Shown here: in pieces, positions 36,701-50,700 of the stretch
How positions within the stretch are numbered: the first letter of the stretch is position 1
Layout of the letters: each line of letters begins with the position of its first letter
NCBI GenBank assembly: GCA_004352715.1
Contig: SCFE01000023.1
Location: 131,393-195,392 of the forward strand
Length of the DNA stretch: 64,000 nucleotides
Direction of reading: 5' to 3'
DNA from: Hofstenia miamia
Taxonomy: Eukaryota; Xenacoelomorpha; Acoela
Program-made: the position numbers and the translations under genes
The notes under the pieces: generated by a model
Databases searched by the model: none
Told to the model about the DNA's origin: nothing
Seen by the model: only the letters and a program-made list of their open reading frames with translations

Positions 36701-39700
36701 TAGGCTTAGGTGATACATTATATGTATGTTTCCAAAGGGTGTTTCATATAAAATATCGGCCTTTGACACGTAAGCAACATCAAATTGTAATAAAGAGGGA
36801 AAAACGTATGTTTGTTTACAAGATTTTCCATATTAAAACATTGTAAATATTCAAGACTTTTCTGATTTGCATCGCCAATCACATATGTAAACGCACGTAG
36901 ATATTTTGCCATATACATATTAACTGAATTTACGAGGATTGAGTACAATCTCTTTTTATTACGATCCGGTGGCATGCATATGTTTACCAGAATAATAACA
37001 GAAAATCTGCTGGAATGTAGGCAGGTCGACAAAAAACAGCAAAAGTTCAATATCCTTTTCAGATATTTCAATAAAATATTTTGGCAAAAATGTTTAACTT
37101 TTGAAAGATATCAATATACTGAAGAAAATATTAAAAAAATTCATTAAATTTTGAAACTTTGAAGTAAATTGACATTTCCAATAGCTTTTACCCAAAAATA
37201 CCTTATTTTACAATCAAAATTATCCAATTCAATGATGTATTAGTACTACCTAATCATCAGATGCGTATTTATTACCACTGACAATGGAAAGTAAATAAAT
37301 AGGATTGAAGTAGTGAAGATGAATAAAAAAATGTCAAAATTAAGAAAAGTTAGGGTTTTTCAATACATAGCACATGCAATTTAACTAGATATGTACCAAA
37401 GCATATTAAAGTTTAGTAGGCTGGGATGGTATTTGTTTTCCAAGGAAGCATGCACTGTAACAATTTTGTATCAAAATAAGTAGGTTTTTGCTTTAATAGA
37501 GCAGAATCCTAACACAAGTATCATGCAAAACATAATGTGTAGCTTAAATAAACATTCATTTTCAATGATAAAAAATAATAACAAAAGCATCATCAGAATT
37601 AGCTGCTAATTTCACAAAATAAAAACACATTCAAAGAACTGTTAAATATGACATATTAATCTAAAAGTGTTTAAAACTGGTTTTCATGTATCAGTTCCAT
37701 TTAAAATATTCACTACAATTTAATAAGTAAATACCTGGGCAAATAAACCATACTGCAACGCATATGGTACAAGAAGAAGACCTACGCGACCACATATAGA
37801 AGAAAGGCCTAAAGCAACATTTCTCACCGGTGTAGGATATAGTTCGCCACTCCATACATAAACCAACGTGAAAGCAGCAGAGAAAAAAAATCGACCAATT
37901 AGACACAGTATAAAAATTAGTCTGTCTCCTAAATAAAAATAATAAAATTATGTATAAAATTGATCGCTATAAATAAAGTTAATATCTACCAAAAATACTA
38001 GTTACATACATAAAAACATAATATACAACAAATATATTAAATATGGAACCTTGAGCTCAGGCTGACCACTTTGTCCGAAAATTAATTGGGACTAACATTG
38101 GGGTAGGGTGTTTTTGTCTAAAATTTTTTTACACATTTTTCTAAATTTCTTTAAAAAAACCAAAATTCTATAGTAAATATGTTAAAGAGTAATCCATTCT
38201 AAACAAAATGCGTTAGTATTTGGCAGAGAGACAAGCATAGTTATCAGCTAAATGATTCAGTAAAAATGGATTACTGATTACAGCATATTAGTTAAAAATA
38301 ATTATTCCATATTAAGAAATTCTTCTTTTAATTCCCTAAATATTTCTTTCTAAGATATCAGTTTAACGAATAAAATGTCCATTTAATTAATAATTATGTG
38401 ATAATAGTTACAGTTTATTACAGTAAAACCTTATATTAAACTAAAAAAATAATTCTACCGCTCCATCGATGTTTTTAGCTTCCCATATGTAAATACCAGC
38501 ATAGAGAAACACCACTCCAGTTCTCCAGAAGATGCAATGCAGAAAACCAAAGAAACACACTCCTAGTTTCTGCATGTAATGGCATTTTCTCCATGAAAAC
38601 TTGGCAAGTGCTTAACGCCATAATAAATTTTATCAAAAGGCAAATTCAAGTTGTTAGCAATTGGTTTAGCCGGTATGTATGTCGTTTTAATTCCTGTATA
38701 TTGCCACAAGTTGCAATGTAATAAGGAATAGACAGTTCTCTATAGGAACCACGGGCAAATTACGTAGGCACAATTAAAGTCCTTCAAGCTTGAACGCATG
38801 AAAATTGAAATTCATTATGTAATGGATGGCTGTTGTCATCCAAAATTTTTGAATGATTGCATCAAACAAAAATAATAATGCAGAATGCTAAATATTAATA
38901 CATGTATGTGAATAAAAAAGTAATTATTCCATGAATTTTCGTGCAGGGAATAGCTGTTAAACAAATTGGATTAGGATTACATCAACAGACTGCTAACGCT
39001 AACAATTTCTTAACTCAAACCGGCAAAAATTGAAATTGGGACTGAAACGGAACCTTTCAAGACTGGTTCCATAAGTGTGACCAAGTTGTCAGCCTGCTTG
39101 AGCTATTGCACTCATATTACCTGTTGATAAATATAAAAGGCACAATCCTGTAAGGCCACCAGAGGACATACAAATTGAAAACATTATTCGTCTCCCAACG
39201 CAGTATATTCCGATATAGGCAAAAGCAAATCCAAGGATATTGATGAATACACCCAAGAGATAGCTGGTATATAGATCTGAATGCAAACTGGACATATTAA
39301 AATAAACGGCATAAAATGACGCAGTGACTGTGAACCTAAAGTTGTCAAAAATTAAATATAAAATAAAAATATTGCAATGAAATTTTTACAATAAAAACAT
39401 ACATTTATAATATTTTAAAAATTTGATAACATAGTAACCGCAAATATCGGAAGAATTAAACTTTTGCAAAAAGTTGCATTTCATTTATAAGACAACAAAA
39501 ACAAAAAGACTTTATTAAAACAAATAAGATTTAAAAATAAAATAAACTTAACAATTAAAAAAATCTTAAGAGCATAAGAACAGTTACAATATATAAGGAA
39601 AGAACACGGCATAAAGAAACGACATTGGAGGAAAAGAAGACATTTAGATTTAGTGTGGTGAAATTCAAGATGATTAGAAGAAGTCTATCAATAGCCCATT

Positions 39701-41752
39701 GAATTATAGTGACATGTCAGCATCAAAAGAGTAGATTACAGCATCATCAGCATAAAGAATGAATGGGCAAGGACAAACACATAGGGAAAGATTATAAATT
39801 GAAACAAGGAAGAGGAGAATTGCAAACAGGGCACTGTGAGGCGCAGCACTAGAAATAGAGGCAGGAGAAGAGATGTGGGAAAACGGTTAGATAAATAAAC
39901 AAAGAGATTGATGAAAGAGCAATCAAATCCAAAGCTACGCAGTTTTATCAAATGTCTGAGATAACGAAAAAGATATTTGCTCCTTCAGTGTTTGTGTCAA
40001 GACCAGGATATGCAGTCAATGAGACTAAAGGTGTGTTTACAGCTTATCAATGAAATATAATATTTCGCAATCGAGTGCTCAATTAGTACAAATTCAGCTG
40101 TAAACAGTTGTGAAAGACGATCAATTAATAAAACTAATGAAATCAAAAGAATGCTTAATCGAGCTTATCAATTGCGCTAATACTGCTGTAAACACTTGAA
40201 AGACNNNNNNNNNNNNNNNNNNNNNNNNNNNNNNNNNNNNNNNNNNNNNNNNNNNNNNNNNNNNNNNNNNNNNNNNNNNNNNNNNNCGCTAATACTGCTG
40301 TAAACACTTGAAAGACGATCATATTTCCACAATTGAGATGAAAGACGTGATCAAACCACTTTTGCTATTTCGTCTTTCATTCCTTTCATAATTAGTCATT
40401 ACGCTAGTGTAAACATTGAATCCATTATATTCATTCGAAACTAGGCATGCAACAGGAAAGGATCATGACCCAATTGCTTGAAAAAGTTAAAGAATAAACG
40501 TTTCTGTGGGATATCTCTAATCCCAAATGTTTTGAATTATAAGATTCAATTGGGATTAGTCAGCTGTAAACGCTGTATCAATAACAAATAAAAGTGTGAT
40601 AAACAAGTTCAATTGAGACGCTGTAAACAGCGTATCAACAACAATGCATTCTTCTCAATTTAGAGGTATTATAATTCATTGATAAGCTGTAAACCCACCT
40701 TAATAAGATGAGTAACTGGAACGCCGAGGGCAGAAACCAAAATCGATAATGAGAAAGAAAGGGTTTGAAACAAGGTAAAAAAATCTAATAAAAGATGTTC
40801 AAAAGCAATAGAAATGTTAGGAAAAAGGTAGGTAGGGCGATAACTAGTTACAAGATGTTTGTTGAGGTTCTGAGATTTCAAAATAGGAGCTATGCAAGCA
40901 GTTTTTCATTGAGAGGGAAAAGTACAGGACTAGAAAATGTCACTGAAAAGATATTGGAATGGCGAGGCAAAGGCTGAGAATCATTGGAGGAATACTATCA
41001 TGTCCAGGCAAGCCGGAAGAAGGACATTTAAGAAGTTGGTAGATAGCATTTAGTAGAAGAAAAGATTTGAAGCAAAATTGTGGGGCGGATAAGGAGAAAT
41101 AAAATGAACAGCTAGGGCTAATTATTGAGAAGTTCAGCATCTTGAAAGTCAGGGGATGCAGTGATGTCATTCTAAGACAATGCCGAAAGTAGACGACGCG
41201 GAGGAAAAATATTTTTTAGAAAATCGAAGGCATCTTGAAAAGGGCATTTAGAAAATGAGGACAGTAAAGAAGTAGGATCTAATTCAATTCTAATATTTAC
41301 GTCTTTGGATAAAGATAGTAGAAGGGAAGAATGGGATAGTAACTAATTTCTATTTACAGAATTGAAGCCGTTGAATGCGTGCATGATATGAGAGGAATAA
41401 TAAAAAGGAGTTTGAGTTCGCCTCAGACGACGTTTAGGAACAAAAGTTGAGTGCATAAGGAATCGCAGGATACCAAGAATCAAGGGAAGCGCAAATAGGA
41501 CAAGGTAGGGAGGATAATGTTAGAGAGAAAATGTCATCATTAAAGAAGAGACAGAATAAGTGGAAATCATTTGAAGAGAATCTTTGTAGTCGTGTTTGAC
41601 AGGGCTAGAACTTCAGCATTTTGAAAATGATGTTCAGAATTGAGATAATTGGAAAAGGAAATAGGGGAAAGAATATTGTATAATTTCAGATCTAGAGACA
41701 AAGATGAGATCAAGATTACCAGCGGAATTGGAAGAGGAGGTAACAATTTGCT

Positions 41753-41791
<39 letters not shown>

Positions 41792-44700
41792 CGCGAGAAG
41801 ATATATAAATTATTTCCAAGAGTAACTGGAATCAAACGACGACTAGGATATATTAGGGAGGTTGTAATCACCAACATGATCTTTAGATTAGAGATGGAGA
41901 TATAGTAAGGACTTTGACGAGGAAGATTATTTAAGCAAGTCATGATGAGAGGAGGGAAAAACCTAGCAACACTGCCACAACAGAATGTAAGGTCTGAGGG
42001 TGAGTGAAGAAGCAATGAAAACGTCGTCACCATGTTGTGTAGAGCCACAATATTTCTGGGAAGTATAGAGTAGGATGAGGAAGGCAATATTGCCATGGAT
42101 GGATGAGAAGAGCCAAGACAAGTTTAAGATGTAAAGATAAGAGGTGCAATGTAAAGTGAGGAAATCCCAGAAATCAAGACGTCTGCGGATAGTTTGAAGG
42201 CTTTGGATATTAGCTACAATAATGGAACAACATTTAAAGAGGTCAAAAGATGATGCGTAAAGAGTCAGAAATGAGTTGCGTAACAAGCGATTGTAGAGGA
42301 ATTGCATGATCTCTAGCTTTGGATTTGTAAAATAGTTTAGCATTTCTATGAGAGAGTTCGCAGAGAAGTTTCAGTAAGTGATATTCATGAGCGTATTGTA
42401 TCTGGCATTATGAAAATGTTTGAATTGCTCAGAGAGTATGCAGATGCAAACTGCGTTAAATTTTATCATGATCAGTCTTAAACAATTTCATTGATTTGTT
42501 CAAAATTTTCCAAGACGATAAACATCATTAACAGAGTTAATAGAACATTAAATTGAATTTAGGGTATCAGAGAGAGATGAGTCAGCTTCAGATATGCCAA
42601 GAATGACGATTAAGGAGGAACGATGAGAATAGGAAATATTGACTTGGCTGGCAGGTTGTAGAGGACTTTCAATAAGAGAATGCATTTTAATCCTTTTTGA
42701 GAGATCAGAAGCTGTGTCCTTGAAGGAATTAATTGCTGTAGGCATAACTTTTCTTGAGGTGGACGTTGAAGAAGAATGCGAACGGCAGTCAAAAGCTTTT
42801 TGTTGGAGAGCTTAGAATGTTGATAATTTGAGAAACATGAAATAACGTCAGCAGAAGACAGTGAAAAACCATCAGAAGAACCATAGTGAGAAAAGAAAGA
42901 GACGACGAATTTTAAAATCCTACATTGAGAAGAGGTGTTAGCTGCTATGATCAACATCTTAGTATTTTAACTTCATACAGGCGTTTCTCATTAACGTAGA
43001 ATTTTTAATATATGTTGCAATTCTTGAATAAAAATTTATATGTGCACTTTATATTATGAAGTTTGACTCATTGATATTTAAAATGTGACTGTCGCGATAG
43101 AAATCCTGGTAAACCTCAAAATTAGATTTTTGTGTGAGTCAGTAGTTTTATGACAAAGATCAAGTAGTAAGAAAAAGTCAAAGTCAATATAAGTTATTAT
43201 AGTCACTAGGTTATATATAGTAAGGTTTCAAGACCTCAAGCCAATTTTATAATGCAATCCAGAATGTAAATTGCCTGTGCAATGTTAATTTATAAGGTTC
43301 CATTAAAAATTTGCAAAATATTTAGCCTTGATATGTACTGTTTAGCATACTGCTATTTAAACCCATGTAGCAATGACTTGAATGTATTATATCAGATCGT
43401 AGCAAGAACGATCAAATATAGTAATTCAATAAAAGATTAAAATCTAAAATTGATTTTAAGCAGATGGAATCCTAAAAAATCTTAATTGGAGGAAAACATT
43501 CGATTTAAAAACCTAATTAAATATTATCTAAAAATATTAAACACGAACATTAATCCTTGTATTATCAAAGGGTGTTGGTATCTCTTTGTTAGCGCTCAAG
43601 AACGTTTTCGCATATGACTGGCAAAGCGTTAGCAGACGAAGCAGACATTTTGGGTTCAGCGACGCTCCAAGTGCACATCAAACATCGCAATGATAGAGCT
43701 TCTTGTTTCGGAGATGATTGCATTGCTACAAACCCGGGTGTGATAACACTTTCTTTCAATATACCAAAATTCCACTGGCAGCCTATCTGTAAACCCGACT
43801 TGCTATATATAACTTGATTAGTGAATAAGTGAGTTTTTCGAGTTTTTGACTACGAAATTTGCGACTTGGACAATTTTCATCACTTGCAGCATTCTGTTAA
43901 CAGTCTATTTGCGAAGACAAAAAAAGTTTACTACATTGTAGCATCAGTAAACGGATTGTCACACATCCATTTGGTTTTATCATCACTTGAAATTTACTGC
44001 AAAGCGCAGGGCGAAATAAAGGGTTGCCGATTCTTAGAGTGCTGTACAAAAATTAACAAATCTTTTGTCCAAAACTACGGAAATTACGTATTAAAAACTC
44101 TTTACAATCACCGAGCTAACCACAAACATGAGAAGTTCAGAAAATGAAATAACCGATGGCAAAAAATGGTAGCTGTGATAGTACAATGGTTAAATGTATC
44201 ACACAGCCAAACACATTTTATCAGAAGGTCTTATGGAATGGCTCTATAGTTTTATCCTAAAAACAATTTAGAGAAAAATCAGAGCATCAAATTGTATATA
44301 GGTATATATTATATATTTATATGTACGTATACATATATACATGGCATAACACTTACCAATTAAAAAATATGAGTAAAGCCTTCTTGCGAAGATTCCGATA
44401 TCTGAACACATCTATTGCTGAATATGCATCTTTTTCGGATGCGATATGACTTCCACTCTAAGAGTGACAATCTTCAATCAAGTAAATATAATGCCAATTA
44501 AATATAATGTCACTTTAATGAGGTTTTTTAAATTTCAAACTAAAATACTAAGCCATAAAATTTAATAATAGCAGTTTCATCATAAATTTGTTCAAAAATG
44601 ATGTACACAATTAAAGATTGTACAAATCAAAGTTAGAGGTCATTTTCATTACATAATGTAGTGCCTTTCATCATAAACGCTATTCTGTGAACTGTGCGCG

Positions 44701-47700
44701 AGTAATTCCCAATTAACAATCCTGAAATTTTTAAATTATTAAGTGTAAATTATTAGAAAAAACGGCGCATTAGTAAATTAGTCACATGTATATAAACTTG
44801 ATGCAAACGGTTTTAAATGAAATGTTTGTCTTACAAAATAAACACGGTGAGATAGCAAAAATAAACGGCAACCATTGATATGCTAAAGTATGTAGCAAAC
44901 TGTGACCGATCAAAATCACAAAAATCGAAATCTAAGAAAATTTTTGAGAATTCTCACATAGTAAATACTTTCGCACTGCCCACAGCACATAAAATGCATT
45001 TCGGGTAAGTGCCAGAGTAAGTAGAACTTGAGCAACAAATTGAATAGATTAATAATAACAATAGACCAGTGAAGGCAAAATATTACAAATGAATAAAAAT
45101 TCAGTTTTTCGCGAACGAGGACAGCCACAGGAGATAAAGTAGGAGCAGATGGATGAGTAAGCAAAGCGAGAAAAAGGATCAGCGAAGACAGCAGATTTCT
45201 TGAAGCTTTAGGGTTGACGAAAAAAAGTCAATGGAATTTGTAGTGATGAGAGTCAGGAGAAAATTCGCAGAATCAGAAGCACGATTAAAAAAACGAGTGA
45301 AGGGTGCAATGTTTTTAGGGACAACGAAAGAAGAGTGTGACAACCATCAAAGCGAATGGAGTGGGAATTCCAAAATGTTATAAAATCAAAGTGATCAAGG
45401 TCCAGAATGTCAGTTAATGAACGATTGAACAGGAGATCACAGGAAAGTGAAGTGCAGTGGGAGAGTGGAGAATTTGAGCAGAGCTTCTTTGTATGGTAAG
45501 GGGGAAATCCATTTAAAAACGCTTCTCAAACCTTTTCATTGGAGAGGATAGAGAAGAATAGCATAAGGAATGGACTTGAACAACGAGAGTTTCACAGCAA
45601 ATGAGGTACTATAGGAAACATTATGAAAAAGGGCAAACAGTACGGAATTAGCTTTAAGAAAACGCAAGAACACATGTCCAGTCTAACTTAAGTTGGCAGC
45701 AATTTGAACTCCAAGATGAGTATAATGAGTTAGATCCATTGGGTAGACACTGAAAAGTTGTTCAAGAGAATATTTAGAAGAAAGATCTAAGACAGCAGAC
45801 TCATATGAGTCATTAGTCAAGAGCGTTCCACCAAACATCAGGAAGATTGAACTCACCACAATCGAGAGGATGAGGCTGAGTGGAGAATCCAAAGTGACGA
45901 AAGAATGATAGACTAGTCATAAAAATACTGAAGCATTAATGATAAATCAGCAATGGTTATTCGAATAAAATTGTTAGGAAAAAGGCCTGGACATCAAGCC
46001 AGGTTTCATCTACATTCTAGAGTCCCACTTGATCGCTACCTTTATGGTTGCTGCTTAGAGTGCAGAGCAATTGTTGTGAATTAGCTAAACTCCGACGAAA
46101 AAAATTACATCCCATGTACTTAAAAACAATGGACCCTCATTCGAATATTTCAAGAATTGAACTGTTAGAAAGCATTGGTGCAAAGAAATTTATGGCTAAA
46201 GGTCTTATTGAGTCAATACAGAAAACTTGAAGCAAAAATGAGGAATTCGACTAAATGGCAAAACGACATTTTATGTAAAAAATATTTTTTAAACAAAAAA
46301 GGATTCTAAAAAGTTAAACTGATTTAATGTAAAATCGAAAGTTACAATGCTTACTGATGATGACAGCTGATTGATGATACTACTGATCTTCTCTTCGGTA
46401 AGAACTTTCTTATTCCCAGATGCAATGGATTTTATTAAAAATGAGGCCTCTTTGAAATATTTGTTTGAAATTAACCAGAGAGGAGATTCTACTATTAATC
46501 TAAAAAACCAAAATTTTCATGTATTTATAATACATCTTATCTAATTAGTAAATTACAAACTTAGAAAGTGGAATAAAACATAAAAAGACGCCAATTTGGG
46601 TTGATGCAAAATTGAAAATGAGTGTAGTAATCAGAAATAATATTGCAAGAGTTAGCTGAATCATTTTTGGCGAAATTATTATCTGTGCAGCTGTATCAAT
46701 TTTGCATTAACCCCAGGACTATTAAACTCACCATCACCACGACCGCCACTTGAATTTGGACAAGAGTTCATTATAACCAGCGTCAATATAAACTAGAAAG
46801 AAAAACAAAGCGACTAATTAATAAAAAATTAAGGTACCCACTCAGCATATAGCATAAAATTGCAAGCAATTTAAATAAATGCTAATATCACATTAAAACA
46901 ATGAAGACACACAAAAGGAAAGACTTGATGCACTGAGAATAAAACTACTCTTCTTAAGTGTGGATAAGATGACATTTTCGTCACAAACAAATGGGAAAAG
47001 TGAACGCCTTCAGGCGTTAAATAGCAATTGCTTTCAACAGTTGTCTACAAGTATATTAAAAAAGAACGTAAAGTGCTGTGCAAATATACTTACAAAATCG
47101 AAGAGATCATAAATATGAAAATAAATGCATGCAATTGCACGCACTTCCGCCAATCTCTGGTAAAATAAAAGAGCCCGATCGCCACGACTTCACCAAATTG
47201 ACCACCAAACTCCAGTAGGCATAATGCCATTAATCGTTTCGAGGATCCTGTAAGCTCACAAACTAAACAGATAGAATAACAAACATTTACAAAAGGACAA
47301 CACCTAAAACAAAACTCGTCAGCACTGTGCCATATCCAAATGTACAATTGAGATAAAAGAAAAAGATAACAACATAAACATTTTGAAGATATGGTAGAGT
47401 TAGCATCACGATTGCCTTGGAAAACAGAGCTAACTTTAATGCAAGATGGCGACCAAACCTAAATGACAAAATCAGGTTATAGCAATATAAATTCGAAATT
47501 TAAATAATTTATAATTATAAATATATACAAATTAAGATATAATTCGGCCACAAAATCGATTTTCAAATCTCATAAATTAAAAAGAAAATAGTGTAAATAG
47601 TCTAATATAAAGGTTTAATCAAATTTTGAAATACTGAATTATATTTTCACACCATGCAGAGGAAAGTTGACATTTCACTCTACATTAAAAAAATGCTAAA

Positions 47701-50700
47701 ATGTAAACATGCTCATAGAAATCAGATGAAGAGATTAGTAATTTATCTCCCTCCTGTAGTGTCTAAAACATTCATTGGACTTAAACCAGTGCTTGAGAAT
47801 GGTCGTTCAGAACTATAATATTACTCGAAAAGCTGCCTCGTAAAAATATAATATAATACATGTAAGTAATAAAGAGAAAATACAAAATTTCATTTGGAGT
47901 CTTTAAATAACCATCGAAAAACCTTACATAATTAAAAATTAGAATGTGATTGAAAACTCAATTAGTGAATTAAATAGTTGTTAATGGAAATAGTCATATG
48001 AGTGATGAATGTTAAGGCATGATACTCTTTGATTATTACTGTTTAAAGCCAAAAAATACTTTCAAAACAGTATTTATCCAATAAAGCTATTTACCTCAAT
48101 AAATTTCTTAAAATGGATTACCATTTTTCTTATTGAAATTTAATGGAATTTTTTAAGGAAATAATGCAATACCTATCTGATACTTGACCAAACAATATAG
48201 AACCCGTCAAATAACCAAAACCAAGCATTGATTCGCCAACTGATCGCAACATTTGATTATCGCAAACTAAACGAAACTAAATTCAAGTTAGTCATTAAAA
48301 ATATACGCATCCACCAGAACTGCTAAAAAATACCAGGACGCTTAACTAATATTTTAAGGCTGCATTGATCATTTTGATGCTTACTTCTAGCTCTGCTTCA
48401 ATTAAATAAATTAATCACAGTTATTTACAATCCATTTCAACTAAATATAACCAGGAGACCAACAAGTGTTTGTATGTGTAGATGGCGCAGAACACAGTAC
48501 AGCTTATTAAATTGATCACATTGGTGTAATTATAGACCTTAAAAGAATGGCATGTTCCAAAAATGCAGTGTTAGTCAAAACAAATCACATACCACCGAAT
48601 GACACCACAGAATTCCTCTGAATATGTCACAGTTAATGGCTTTCTTATTTAAGTTTAGACTTCCAGTTACATTAAAGAAACATATTTTAGTTTTATATAA
48701 TGCAAAATTGTTCTATCACTTTCTTTAAACATCGTTTTCTGATTTAATTTATGTGACACTAGCACACTGGCAGGTGATCCTCAGTTGATGTTGAAGTACA
48801 ACTTTTTTAAGCCAGAATTTATTCCAAAATCTTGGAATCATTGACCATTCAATGTTTCAATGAAGCGTGTTAAGCGTCATGCAACATCAGCTGTACCATC
48901 ACTTATGCTTTCAATCCAACCATCTTTCAGACAAAATCTGTTCCAGTTCCTTGTCACGTGATTATTTTGCTGCTAAAATTGAATTTACTAAACAACCACA
49001 AAATATTGAATTTTAATATATTGTATTTTTTGGACTTAAACAAAATATATTTGCGAAATTTATAATTAGCCAAAAACACTTGATACGTTTTCTAGAAATG
49101 TTGACTGTCGCCTCCGAATACACGTAAGCATTCAATCTATATTATAATTGGTTATTCTGACAAGCAAGTTCATTGCAACATGCCCACTCGTCTACAAATA
49201 CTTAGTGTTCGTCAATGTTACACTATATGAAATGAAGAAGTTAATTTTCGAGACATTCTGATTGACATATGATTAGAGTAGCTACAAAATAAAACAGAAA
49301 ACTAGCAAGAACTATGCTGAGGTTTATATTTGTCCTGTTCTTGAAGCAAATTTTTTTAAAAAACTGGTTTCATTCTATTCAGTGTGATATGGAACTCATT
49401 GAAGCATCCGTTAGATAATGCGTTTAACATATTCAACATTACGATACATGTCATATGCAGAAAATATATTTCATACATTACTACTGTTGATTAAGTACTC
49501 ATCATTGTTTATAAGTGTCTTCAATTTAGAAAAATCCCACGATATAAAAGAATTTTACTAGCTCCTGACATGAGAAGCAAAAATAATGATCAGCAATTGT
49601 GTCTTTCGAAGATAGAACTGTAGCCACTCTGGATATATATATGGGTTTACAGAAGCAGCACCAATTTGCAGCAAATATCAAATAGTAATTATCCTGCTTG
49701 TGTTTCCGTTGCGAAAAGTAACTGCATTCATAAGTAAAAATTACTCACGTTACAAATGCCTAAATTTGTATTGTTTGATTGAACTAACTAAATTCATACT
49801 TTTAGTTGATGATAATTACTTCTTGTTGCTGATTTTTCAGTCCGATCGTATAGGAGAGTTACTAATTTACAGATTCTACTCAACATTTGTCTTTGACTTA
49901 CTGCAACTGAATTAAATTATAATAAATAAGGCGGCCACAAGGTCGATTTTGTCAAAAACGCCTATTTTATTGGTTCAGGTCGAATTTCACAATAATCTTT
50001 AAAACAAATTCCGTTTTTCTCCAAACAAAACTACAATAGTAATTATGGGTCCGTTTATTGCCGCGCATGAAAACCCTGTCCACTCATACAAAATTGATGT
50101 AAAAAACTAAGTAACAAACTACTTGAGATTCACCTGCCGTTAATTTTTTCCAGCTTTTACGCAAGGACGTAAAACAGCTTTTGCAAGCAAAATATTTAAG
50201 GCTTTTGAGGTCGATTTTTATGTCGAGCTTGAACGAAAAGTAGATTGTTAGATCTATTATACTGTTATGTGAGGTCAATTAATTAGGGCGGAAAACAACA
50301 AACTCGATAAATGGACAATAATCACTAATAGAAGGAGAAAAAATTCCCTGTAAATTGTAATCAAGAGAATCTTAACTTAAGGTGGTGACCATGATCTACA
50401 TTTCCCAAGAACTCCAAATTTCTTAGCAAGTACACTTGGACAGATTTGTAAATAGTGACATATAAATGGGTTGTGGTAATGATGAACATGTGTTTTAAAA
50501 ATTCTTCCTCCTCGAAAACAACTAAAAATATTAACTATTGTCAATGAAAACTTTAAGAATAGTCTTAATGTGCAGATAATCTGAAGACCAGGGAAGCGAC
50601 AATTAAACATAGCGGTTTTTCTCTAGAAATCTGTTGAAGCGCACTATACACAAATTAGGAGGTCGTGAGATCGTAAATTTTCTACTTTATTAATTCTATA

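Larger units (their letters stand above)
39490..42960 (-). mobile_element. LINE copy B, same family as A, interrupted by a MITE
   Basis: Minus-strand pieces in order: an ORF1-like RSSLIVILGISEADSSLS (42548-42745); a region aligned to the endonuclease with a (CT)n tract; an RT block LVTSYRPTYLFPNISIAFEH (40669-40881); then, beyond a 672-bp insertion, KLRSFGFDCSFINLF and LYADDAVIYSF near 39740. The RT tail is mostly deleted and the 3' end AATAAAGTC is at about 39500. Many frameshifts. It occupies most of SLC22 intron 6, in sense. Confidence 0.82.

Noticed and set aside
46570-46710. Hydrophobic minus-strand peptide in SLC22 intron 4
   Set aside because: No SLC22 motif and not needed: exon 4 joins exon 5 in phase without it.
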